A DNA stretch of 64,000 bases, taken from positions 106,930 to 170,929 of the forward strand of contig CAWBNB010000013.1 of assembly GCA_963789885.1 (NCBI GenBank), given 5' to 3'. This DNA is from DATEDA01 sp963789885 (lineage in GTDB: Bacteria > Pseudomonadota > Gammaproteobacteria > Burkholderiales > SG8-39). Below the pieces are notes generated by a model that made no database searches, was not told the DNA's origin, and worked only from the letters and a program-made list of their open reading frames with translations. The stretch's first letter is position 1. Every line of letters starts with the position of its first letter. The position numbers and the translations under genes were made by a program. This document shows, one piece after another, positions 9,078 to 16,633 of the stretch.

Positions 9078-9602
9078 TCATTTTCTGATCCATGCCTGGA
9101 GGCCGTTCACACGATAGCGCACGACGTCGAGCCGCTCGACCTCGGGCGCGTCGCCGGCGGGGCACGCATCGGGCAGCGCGTTGCGTGCGAGATCGGAGAC
9201 GACGAAGCCGTCCACCGCATAGCCCGCCGCGACCTTCGCGTCCGGCTCGCACACGAGCAGCTGCCCCGAACCGCGTTCGCGTGCGAGCGGGAGGAAAAGG
9301 CGCTGCGTATTGACGACGATCAGGCCGGACGCGGTGAAGCGGCCGTCCTTGCGTCCGCGATAGAGAAAGACCGGCCCGTCGTGCGGGCCGAAGTCGGCCT
9401 CCTGCCACAGCGCGACGTCCGGCAGGCCGTCGTTGTTGAAGTCGCCGCCCGCGCGCGCGACCCCGTCGTCGAGCACGCGCTTCGCCCGCCCCGGCGGCGC
9501 CGTACCCAGGAAATGCTCGAGCGGGTCGGCAACGTCCTTCTGTGCCGCCGCCTCGGCCGCGACGAGCGCGACGCCCGCCGCTAGCACCAGGCGGCGGATC
9601 AC
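9078..9602 (-). CDS. Secreted FG-GAP/VCBS-like hypothetical protein
   Basis: A 174-aa protein with a signal peptide (MIRRLVLAAGVALVAAEAAAQ) and one FG-GAP/VCBS-type motif, GGDFNNDGLPDVALW, typical of Ca-binding beta-propeller blades. The rest has no motif I recognise. It starts at GTG 9602, overlapping the fbp stop (GTGA), so translation is probably coupled. Its own stop overlaps an ATG for the next gene. Probably a small periplasmic protein; role unknown. Confidence 0.7.
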   Translation of the reverse strand: MIRRLVLAAGVALVAAEAAAQKDVADPLEHFLGTAPPGRAKRVLDDGVARAGGDFNNDGLPDVALWQEADFGPHDGPVFLYRGRKDGRFTASGLIVVNTQRLFLPLARERGSGQLLVCEPDAKVAAGYAVDGFVVSDLARNALPDACPAGDAPEVERLDVVRYRVNGLQAWIRK

Positions 9603-10597
9603 TTCTCGAGGTGGTAGCGCGTGACCCGCTCGACCTCGTTCTTCGAGCCGAGGATCACGCCCACCCGCTGGTGCAGCGCTTCGGGCTGGATGTCGAGGAT
9701 CCGCTGCCGGCCGTTGGTCGCGGCGCCGCCCGCCTGCTCGACGATGAACGCCATCGGGTTCGCCTCGTACATCAGCCGCAGCCGGCCGTCCTTGTGCTTC
9801 GCGTCGCGCGGATACATGAAGATGCCGCCGCGCGAGAGCGTCCGGTAGACGTCCGCGACCATAGACGCCACCCAGCGCATGTTGAAGTCCTTCTCCCGCG
9901 TCCCGGTCTTGCCGGCGAGGCACTCGTCGATGTAGCGCTTCACCGGCGCTTCCCAGTTGCGCATGTTCGACATGTTGATCGCGAACTCCTGGGTATCGGC
10001 CGGGACCGCGAGTTCGTGTTGTGTCATCACGAACGAGCCGAGCTCCTTGTCGAGCGTGAAGCACGCCACGCCGCTGCCCACGGTGAGCACCAGGAGGGTC
10101 GAGGCGCCGTACACCGTGAACCCCGCCGCGACCTGCCGCGAACCGGGCTGCAGGAACGCCTTCTCGTCGATCGTCGTGCAGCCGTCCGGGCAGCGCAGCA
10201 CCGAGAAGATCGTGCCGACCGAGATGTTCACGTCGAGGTTCGACGACCCGTCGAGCGGGTCCATGAGCAGCAGGAACTGGCCGCGCGGGTAGCGGTTGGG
10301 GATGAGATGGGGCTCGTCCATCTCCTCGGACACCATCGCCGCGAGTTGGCCGCCCCACTCGTTCGCCTCGACCAGGACCTCGTTCGCGACCACGTCGAGC
10401 CTCTTCTGCGCTTCGCCCTGGACGTTCTGCGTGCCGACGACGTCGCCGATGCCCGCGAGCGCGCCCTTTCCCACTGCGTGGCTGATCATCTTGCAGGCCC
10501 GGGCGATGACCTCGAGGAGCAGCCGCAGCTCGGGGGAAACGGTCCCGGCGCTCCGCTGCTGCTCGATCAGGTACTGCGTTAGCGTGACGCGCTTCAT
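9599..10597 (-). CDS. fbp: Class I fructose-1,6-bisphosphatase
   Basis: A 332-aa gluconeogenic/Calvin-cycle enzyme converting fructose 1,6-bisphosphate to fructose 6-phosphate. It contains MVSEEMDEPH, the metal-binding MDPLDGSSNLDVNISVGTIF signature, the GSGVACFTLDKELG segment and the C-terminal ALHQRVGVILGSKNEVE. The frame is open 22 codons upstream, but ATG 10597 (MKRVTLTQYL) matches the family N-terminus. It heads a three-gene minus-strand operon with overlapping stop/start codons. Confidence 0.96.
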   Translation of the reverse strand: MKRVTLTQYLIEQQRSAGTVSPELRLLLEVIARACKMISHAVGKGALAGIGDVVGTQNVQGEAQKRLDVVANEVLVEANEWGGQLAAMVSEEMDEPHLIPNRYPRGQFLLLMDPLDGSSNLDVNISVGTIFSVLRCPDGCTTIDEKAFLQPGSRQVAAGFTVYGASTLLVLTVGSGVACFTLDKELGSFVMTQHELAVPADTQEFAINMSNMRNWEAPVKRYIDECLAGKTGTREKDFNMRWVASMVADVYRTLSRGGIFMYPRDAKHKDGRLRLMYEANPMAFIVEQAGGAATNGRQRILDIQPEALHQRVGVILGSKNEVERVTRYHLEK

Positions 10598-10717
10598 TGA
10601 CGATCTCCGGACGGACCGCCCGGGATTATCCGCCCGGTCGTGCAGCTGTGCACCAATTCGCACACATTTGACGACGTTTTACGCGGAATCGGTCCCCGTG
10701 CGTGCTATGACCCGACC

Positions 10718-11356
10718 ATGTTCACCGACCGGCACGAGGCCGGCGAGCGCCTCGCCCGCCCCCTCGCCAAGTACCGCGGGCAGCGCCCGCTCGTCGCCGC
10801 CATCCCGCGCGGTGCGGTGGTGCCCGGCCGTGCGATCGCCGGCGCGCTTGGCGGCGAGCTCGACGTGGTGTTCGTTCGCAAGCTGCGCGCCCCGGGCTGC
10901 GACGAGGTCGCGGTGGGCGCTGTCGACGAGCGCGGCAAGGTCTACGTCGCCAGCCACGCCGTCGCGGCCGGCGCCGACGACGCGTGGCTGGGGCGGGAAG
11001 CTGCGCTTCAGCTGAGGGCGATCCGCGCGCAGCGCGCGGCCTACACCCCGCACCGCCCGCCGCTCGACCCCCGTGAGCGCGTCGTCATCGTCGTCGACGA
11101 CGGCCTCGCAACCGGGATGACCATGACCGCGGCCTTGCGCGCCGTGCGCGCCCGGGGCGCCGCGTGGGTGGTATGCGCGGTGGCGGTCGCCTCGCCCGCG
11201 GGCCTCGAACGCGTGCGGCCGTTCGCCGACGACGTGGTCTGCCTCGCCGCGCCCGACGATTTCGCCGGCGTCAGCCTCTTCTACGACGATTTCGCGCCCG
11301 TGACGGACGCGGAGGCGATCCGCCTGTTGCGGCCCGCCCGAATCGTTATCGCCTGA
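10718..11356 (+). CDS. Phosphoribosyltransferase family protein
   Basis: A 212-aa type I PRTase-fold protein. The PRPP-binding loop appears as VVIVVDDGLATGMTM (D-D-G-x-A-T-G), and an early VAAIPRGAVVPGRAIAGAL forms the PPi loop. ATG 10718 is preferred to an open extension upstream because conserved sequence starts there. Such stand-alone proteins are often fused to or neighbour erythromycin-esterase or dienelactone hydrolase domains. Here there is no such partner and the base or acceptor is unknown. The 3' end overlaps the convergent dehydrogenase gene by 11 bp. Confidence 0.85.
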   Translation: MFTDRHEAGERLARPLAKYRGQRPLVAAIPRGAVVPGRAIAGALGGELDVVFVRKLRAPGCDEVAVGAVDERGKVYVASHAVAAGADDAWLGREAALQLRAIRAQRAAYTPHRPPLDPRERVVIVVDDGLATGMTMTAALRAVRARGAAWVVCAVAVASPAGLERVRPFADDVVCLAAPDDFAGVSLFYDDFAPVTDAEAIRLLRPARIVIA

Positions 11357-12338
11357 GCCGCGCGAGCCGCGTCGCCTGCGCCGCGTTGACCGCGCCCTTC
11401 GGCGCGCGCCCCTGCACGATCTCCGCCACCTGCGCGACCGTCTCGAGCGACTGGTGCTCGATCGCCGGCAGCGTGAGCCCGGCCGTGTGCGGCGTCGCGA
11501 TCACCTTCGGGTGGCGCGCGATCTCCGGCGTCGGCATCTGGTCCGGGGCCCGCCCCACGTCGAGTGCGCAACCCGCGAGCCGGCCCGAGTCGAGTGCCGC
11601 GACGAGTGCGTCGTCGTCGACGAGGTTGCCGCGCGAGGCATTGATGAACCACGCGCCCGGCTTCATCGCGGCGAACGCCGCCGCGTTCACCAGCTTCTCG
11701 GTCGAGTCGTTCGCGACGACCAGGCACACCACGAAATCGGACTCGCCGAGGACCTGCGGCATCTCCATCTGCGCCAGCGCGGGATCGCCGACCTTCTTGT
11801 ACGGGTCGTAGACGAGGACGCGCAGCCCGAGCGCCACCGCGACCCGCGCGAGGTACTCGGCGATCTGGCCGTAGCCGAGGATGCCGAGCGTCGAGCCCTT
11901 CAGCTCGCGGCCCATCACTGCCGGCGGCACCTTCCCGGCGTGATACGACTCCGCCGATGCGGTGATGCGGCGCGCGAGGTCGACCATCGCGCCGACCACC
12001 CACTCGCTTACCGAGGCGATGAAGCCCGCGCTCGCCTGCGTCACGAGGATCCCCGCCTTGCTCGCCGCCGCGACGTCGACGTTGCGGATGTCGATCGCAC
12101 AGCGCGAGAAGGCCACGAGGTCGGGGCTCGCGGCGAAGAGCTCGGCCGGACCGGGCGTCTGGCGGAACGACACGATGACCTCGCACCCGCGCGCGGCTTC
12201 GATCAGCTCCGGAATCGTGAGCTCGCGCCCCGCGGTGTTGAAGCGGACCTCGCCGAGCGCCTCGAGCCCGGCGACCGCGCGGTCGCCGTAGTAGTTGGCG
12301 AGCGGCTCGGGGGGATGGGTGAGAAAGATTCGCGCCAC
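11346..12338 (-). CDS. D-2-hydroxyacid dehydrogenase family protein
   Basis: A 330-aa NAD-dependent D-isomer-specific 2-hydroxyacid dehydrogenase. It has the NAD Rossmann motif LGILGYGQIAEYLA, the catalytic Arg in NASRGNLV and the catalytic His in TPHTAGLT. The usual Glu of the D-V-F-x-x-E-P motif is not obvious: the segment reads ALDVGRAPDQMP. Activity or the exact proton relay may thus differ. The start is GTG with CGGAG upstream. It follows the antiporter by 72 bp on the same strand. Substrate unknown. Confidence 0.85.
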   Translation of the reverse strand: MARIFLTHPPEPLANYYGDRAVAGLEALGEVRFNTAGRELTIPELIEAARGCEVIVSFRQTPGPAELFAASPDLVAFSRCAIDIRNVDVAAASKAGILVTQASAGFIASVSEWVVGAMVDLARRITASAESYHAGKVPPAVMGRELKGSTLGILGYGQIAEYLARVAVALGLRVLVYDPYKKVGDPALAQMEMPQVLGESDFVVCLVVANDSTEKLVNAAAFAAMKPGAWFINASRGNLVDDDALVAALDSGRLAGCALDVGRAPDQMPTPEIARHPKVIATPHTAGLTLPAIEHQSLETVAQVAEIVQGRAPKGAVNAAQATRLARLRR

Positions 12339-12410
12339 GCCGCGCTCCGGTCTGGTTGCGGAAGCGCGGAGGGTAGCGCAACCGCCGTGCGTGCGCGGGG
12401 CGGGGAAATG

Positions 12411-13811
12411 CTAGTGCTGGTCGGTCGCGAAGGGCTTGGCCGGCGTAAGCCCCGGAGCGGTGGCCGGCCCCGCATGCCGGCGGAGCAGCCACGCGAGCAC
12501 CGGCGGCGTGACGAGGGTGGTGCCGACGACCATCAGCACGATCACCGCGAAGAGCTCGTCGTCGAGCACGCCGACCGCCTTGCCGACGAAGGCGAAGATG
12601 AGGCCGACCTCGCCCCGCGGCACCATGCCCCAGCCGACGAGCCAGCGGTCCACCCGGCCGGCGGCGATCCCCGACACCAGCTTGCCGGCGATCGCGACGA
12701 GCGTCAGGGCGGCCGCGAGCGCGAGGATCTTCGGGTTGCCGAGGGCGTCCAGCTTCACCTGCATTCCGGCGAGCACGAAGAAGATCGGCACCAGGAAATG
12801 TCCTACCGGCTCCACGAGATGCTCGAGGTGCCGCTCGCGGTGATGGTCGAGGACCTCGTTCACGGTCGCACGCGTGCGTTCGTCGGCGCGCGCGACCGCG
12901 GTGAGGACTTCCGCGCGGATCCGCGGCGCATCGAAGTCGCGGAAATGCACCTCCTCGAGCACCAGCCCGGCCGCGAAGGCGCCGACGATCGGCGCGAGCC
13001 CGATCGCGTGCGCGAGGTAGGCGAATACGAGACAGACGGCGAGCGCGACCGTCAGCTTCATCCCGGCGCCCGGGTGGATCTTCGCGAAGCCGCGGCTCAG
13101 CCACGGCGCCGCCGCCTGGCCGACCACGAGCGCGCCGGCGAGGAAGCCGAGTGCCTGCAGCACTGTCGCGCCGACGTCGCCCGCGTCCACCGCGCCCTTC
13201 GTCGCGATCGACGCGACCACCGCGAGGATGATCAGGCCGAGGACGTCGTCGATCACCGCCGCCCCGAGGACGATCTGCGCCTCGGCGCGCTGCAGGACGC
13301 CGGCGTCGCGGAACACCCGGCCGGTGATGCCCACCGACGTTGCGGTGAGCGCCGCGCCGAGGAAGAGATAGGTCGCATCCGAGAGGCCGGGCAGCAGCCA
13401 CGGCCCGACGACCCAGGTGCCAAGCGCGAACGGCGCCGCGACGCCGATCGTCGCGACCCAGAACGCCCGCGCGCCGACCTTACGCATCGTGCGCACGTTC
13501 GACTCGAGGCCGATCTGGAAGAGCAGGATGACCGCGCCGAGCTGAGCGAGGAACGCGATCACCGCGTCGGCTCGCATCGGCTCGGCGAAGCCGATGCCGA
13601 CGAGCGCGAGATTGCCGAGCACGACACCGACGAGGATCTCGCCGAGCACGACCGGCTGCCCGGCGCGCTCGACGAGCGAGCCGAGCTTCGCGGCGACGAG
13701 GATCACCGCCACCCACAGGAAGCTCTGCGCGACCCCGTCGGGGGCCGCGGCGTGCGCTTCGGCGGCGGCGCCGAAGGCGAGTGCTGCGGCGAGCGCAAGT
13801 CGGCCGATCAC
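12411..13811 (-). CDS. CPA2-family cation:proton antiporter (Kef/NapA type)
   Basis: A 466-aa integral membrane protein of the sodium/hydrogen exchanger family. A signal-like first helix (residues 1-26) is followed by about 12 TM segments, with motifs FLAQLGAVILLFQIGLESN, the LGAAVIDDVLGLIIL double-Asp ion site (usual ND/DD pair) and GMVPRGEVGLIFA. No C-terminal TrkA-N domain is present. Start taken at GTG 13811 (VIGRLALAAALAFG) with CGGAG upstream; the frame is open further upstream. Probably co-transcribed with the small TM protein 22 bp upstream. Confidence 0.9.
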   Translation of the reverse strand: MIGRLALAAALAFGAAAEAHAAAPDGVAQSFLWVAVILVAAKLGSLVERAGQPVVLGEILVGVVLGNLALVGIGFAEPMRADAVIAFLAQLGAVILLFQIGLESNVRTMRKVGARAFWVATIGVAAPFALGTWVVGPWLLPGLSDATYLFLGAALTATSVGITGRVFRDAGVLQRAEAQIVLGAAVIDDVLGLIILAVVASIATKGAVDAGDVGATVLQALGFLAGALVVGQAAAPWLSRGFAKIHPGAGMKLTVALAVCLVFAYLAHAIGLAPIVGAFAAGLVLEEVHFRDFDAPRIRAEVLTAVARADERTRATVNEVLDHHRERHLEHLVEPVGHFLVPIFFVLAGMQVKLDALGNPKILALAAALTLVAIAGKLVSGIAAGRVDRWLVGWGMVPRGEVGLIFAFVGKAVGVLDDELFAVIVLMVVGTTLVTPPVLAWLLRRHAGPATAPGLTPAKPFATDQH

Positions 13812-13833
13812 GTCTGCTCCGGGCGATTCGCGG

Positions 13834-14025
13834 CTACTGGACGTGGGCGTGGGGACCGGTGGGCGCGGCGCGCGCGCTCGTACGGTGCGGGCGCTCAACT
13901 TCCTCCCGCTCGAACCCGAGCGCGGCGAGCCCGAGCGCAGCGATCGCGAACGGTAGCGCGACGAGGAACGTAAACGTCGGGTCGAGGTCCACGAGCCAGC
14001 TCCAGAGCGCGTTGACGGCTTCCAT
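13834..14025 (-). CDS. Small single-TM protein upstream of antiporter
   Basis: A 63-aa protein. Residues ~16-38 form one hydrophobic helix (PTFTFLVALPFAIAALGLAA), followed by a charged His/Arg/Pro-rich tail. Good Shine-Dalgarno (GGAGG, 7 nt from the ATG). It ends 22 bp before the antiporter GTG, so it is probably an operon partner or a small accessory subunit. That role is inference from position only. Confidence 0.6.
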   Translation of the reverse strand: MEAVNALWSWLVDLDPTFTFLVALPFAIAALGLAALGFEREEVERPHRTSARAAPTGPHAHVQ

Positions 14026-14118
14026 GAGGTCCTCCGGCGGGGTGCCGGGGATGATAGAGAGCGGAACGGCCGCCCGAATCGGGCCTCAGACCTACGCGCA
14101 AACGCGTAAGGGAAACCC

Positions 14119-14730
14119 CTATTGCGGTGGCTGGCGCTCGAGCACGAGCCGCACGAGATCCGGCACGCGGCGCACCTGGAGCTTCTCCATCATGCGCGCC
14201 TTGTAGACCTCGACGGTGCGCGGGCTGATGCCGAGCGCGACCGCGATCTCGCGATTGTGGCGGCCCTCGGCGACGAGTGCGAGCACTTCGCGCTCGCGCT
14301 CGGTGAGCCGCGCGAAGCGCTCGGCAGCGCCGGCGGCCGCCTGCGCCCGCTCCCGCTCGCGCGCGTCGCGGTCGAGCGCGGCGGCGATCGCGGCAACGAG
14401 CGCCTCGTCGTCGATCGGCTTCTCGATGAAGTCCACCGCCCCGCCCTTCAGCGCCGAGCGGGTCGTCGCGACGTCGCCGTGCGCGGTGACGATGATCACC
14501 GGCAGCGGCACGCCGCGCCGCGCGAGGTCGGCCTGCAGCTCGAGCCCGTTCATGCCCGGCATGCGGAGATCGAGCACGAGGCACCCGGGCCACTCGGGCC
14601 GGTACTCGGCGAGGAAGCCTTCGGCGTCGGCGAACGTCCGCGCGCGGAACCCCTTCAGCTCGAGCAGCATCGCGAGCGAGTCGCGGACGCCGGCGTCGTC
14701 GTCGACGATGAACACGGTCGGGCGATTCAT
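14119..14730 (-). CDS. FixJ-family two-component response regulator
   Basis: A 203-aa response regulator. The receiver domain has acidic pocket VDDDAGVRD, phosphoacceptor Asp54 in LVLDLRMPG, Thr in VTAHGD and Lys in IEKP. The LuxR/NarL-type HTH follows (LTEREREVLALVAEG, NREIAVALGISPRTVEVYKA). Its ATG overlaps the kinase stop (ATGA), so the pair is translationally coupled. FixJ-type regulators are transcription activators that dimerise on phosphorylation. Targets unknown. Confidence 0.93.
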   Translation of the reverse strand: MNRPTVFIVDDDAGVRDSLAMLLELKGFRARTFADAEGFLAEYRPEWPGCLVLDLRMPGMNGLELQADLARRGVPLPVIIVTAHGDVATTRSALKGGAVDFIEKPIDDEALVAAIAAALDRDARERERAQAAAGAAERFARLTEREREVLALVAEGRHNREIAVALGISPRTVEVYKARMMEKLQVRRVPDLVRLVLERQPPQ

Positions 14731-16322
14731 GGCTGTTCGGCGGTGTCTTCGGGGGGAAGGGTGAACGAGAACGACGCCCCGCGCCCGACCGGGTCCGCGG
14801 CGAGCCGGCCGCCGTGACTGTCGACGATCGAGCGGCTGATCGCAAGCCCGAGCCCCATGCCGTGGGGCTTGGTGGTCGCGAACGGCGGGAAGGCGTCCTG
14901 CGGCATCCCCTCCGGCAGGCCGGGCCCGCTGTCGCGCACCGTGATCCGCACCATCCCGCGCGCGTCCCGGGTGGCGCGCAATCCGATCGCACGCTCGGGC
15001 GGGTCGCCCGCGACGATTGCGTCGATCGCATTCGTCAGCAGATTGTGGAGGACGGTCTCGACCTGCAGCCGGTCGACGAGGACGCCCGGCAGCGCCGGCT
15101 CGCACTCGACCGCGAGCGAGATCCGGTGCCGCTCGAGCCGCGGGGCGGCGCGTTCCGCGGCGCTCGCGAGCAGGCGCGCGACGCTCACCTGCTCGAGCCG
15201 CGACGAGCCGCTCCGGAAGAAGTCGCGCAGCCGCCGCACGACGTCGCCCGCGCGCGCCACTTCCGTCGTCACGGTGCTCATCGTCTCGACCAGCCGCGTC
15301 CGGTTCTCCTCCGGCCGCTCGGCGAGGATCGCGCACGCGCGCACGTACGTCGCGATCGCCGACAGCGGCTGGTTGAGCTCGTGCGCGAGCGCGGAGGCGG
15401 TCTCCGCCGCTGCCGCGAGGCGGAGGCTCCGCTGCAGCTCCGCCTCGCGCGCCTCGAGCGCCTCGCCGGCGCGGCGCCGCTCGGTAACCACCGCGCCGAG
15501 AAAGAGCCCGGTGATGGCGAGCGCGACCATGAACACCTGCAACTCGAGCAGCGTCGCCGACGGCAGGCCCTCGATCTGGACCGCCGCGACGATGCCGAGC
15601 TGGATCGCGAGCAGCGTCCAGGTCGCACCCCGGATGCCGTGCCGCACGCTCACCCAGATGAGCGGCAGGAACAGCACGTAGAAGAACCGTGCGGCGTAGG
15701 CCGGGTCGATCCCGAACACGATCCACAGCGCGGCCGCCACCGCCGCGCCCTGCGCGGTCATCTCCCACGACCAGCGGAACGCCGCCGCAGCGCGGCGCGG
15801 GTGGAGCACGGCCAGCAACACCGGTGCCGTGATCAGGATACCGAGCGCGTCCCCGACCCAGAGCTGGATCGCCGACCGGACGAACGCGTCGGCGGGGATG
15901 CGGCCCGCCGCGAAGTACACCGCGACGTAGCCCGCGCTCACGGCGATCGTCGCCGCCCCGCTGACGCCGACGAACCAGGCGACATCGCGCACGCTCGCGA
16001 GCTGCGGGTCGATCCGCGCGCGGTTGAGCAGCGCCCACGCTGCGGCCGCGTAGCCCGCGGCGATGACCGCTGAGGAGCCCGCTGCGGCGAGCGCCCCGGC
16101 GGGAAGCCCGCGGACCACGACCTCGGCCGCAAAACCGGCGACGAAGACCGCGGGCGCAAACGCGAGGCCCCGGGTCAGGAGCAGCGCGAGGGACAGGCCG
16201 GGCGGGGGGTTCCAGGGCGTGATCGCGAACGGCCCGAGCGGATGGATGTAGCTCACCCAGTCGAGCGCGAGGTAGGCGACCACATAGGCGGCGACGATCG
16301 GGAGGATGCGTTTCGCGGACAC
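14727..16322 (-). CDS. MASE1-domain sensor histidine kinase
   Basis: A 531-aa membrane kinase. Residues ~1-280 carry about eight TM segments of the MASE1 sensor type (ITPWNPPPGLSLALLL near the N-terminus). A short coiled linker follows, then the H-box ALAHELNQPLSAI (His314), N-box LLTNAIDAI, G1 DSGPGLP and G2 GMGLGLAISRS of a FixL-like transmitter. There is no PAS or heme motif, so the signal is sensed by MASE1, whose ligand is unknown. GTG start. Partner of the FixJ-like regulator. Confidence 0.92.
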   Translation of the reverse strand: MSAKRILPIVAAYVVAYLALDWVSYIHPLGPFAITPWNPPPGLSLALLLTRGLAFAPAVFVAGFAAEVVVRGLPAGALAAAGSSAVIAAGYAAAAWALLNRARIDPQLASVRDVAWFVGVSGAATIAVSAGYVAVYFAAGRIPADAFVRSAIQLWVGDALGILITAPVLLAVLHPRRAAAAFRWSWEMTAQGAAVAAALWIVFGIDPAYAARFFYVLFLPLIWVSVRHGIRGATWTLLAIQLGIVAAVQIEGLPSATLLELQVFMVALAITGLFLGAVVTERRRAGEALEAREAELQRSLRLAAAAETASALAHELNQPLSAIATYVRACAILAERPEENRTRLVETMSTVTTEVARAGDVVRRLRDFFRSGSSRLEQVSVARLLASAAERAAPRLERHRISLAVECEPALPGVLVDRLQVETVLHNLLTNAIDAIVAGDPPERAIGLRATRDARGMVRITVRDSGPGLPEGMPQDAFPPFATTKPHGMGLGLAISRSIVDSHGGRLAADPVGRGASFSFTLPPEDTAEQP

Positions 16323-16401
16323 GCCTTAGTTTATGTCCCGCGCGGTGGGGCGTCGACCCGGCCGCCGGCGGGAGCGCCGCGCCATCCTCTATCATTGCGG
16401 C

Positions 16402-16626
16402 ATGGCGATCCGAGTCGAGTGCTATGCCGGCTACCGCGGCGACCAGGAGCCCCGGGTCTTCTGGCTCGGCGAGCGGCGCCTCGACGTGCTGGAGATCGTC
16501 GACCGCTGGCTCGGCCCCGACTACCGCCACTTCCGCGTGACCGCCTCCGACGGCGACACCTACATCCTCCGTCACGACGGCCGCGAGGGCGAGTGGGATC
16601 TCGCCGCGTTCCGGCGGGGGCCGTGA
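16402..16626 (+). CDS. Small conserved hypothetical protein
   Basis: A 74-aa soluble protein starting MAIRVECYAGYRGDQ with repeated aromatic/charged beta-strand-like segments (RVFWLGERRLDVLEIVDRW, TYILRHD). It resembles short proteins found scattered in proteobacteria that I cannot name. ATG 16402 is preferred because it starts the conserved-looking segment; the frame is open 23 codons further upstream. It lies alone between the minus-strand kinase and ligase genes. Confidence 0.6.
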   Translation: MAIRVECYAGYRGDQEPRVFWLGERRLDVLEIVDRWLGPDYRHFRVTASDGDTYILRHDGREGEWDLAAFRRGP

Positions 16627-16633
16627 CCGCCCG

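Noticed and set aside
9602..10358. The FG-GAP protein frame extended upstream into the fbp gene
   Set aside because: The extension is antisense-free but out of frame with fbp and Arg/Gly-rich. The GTG at 9602 with a signal peptide and GTGA overlap is the natural start.
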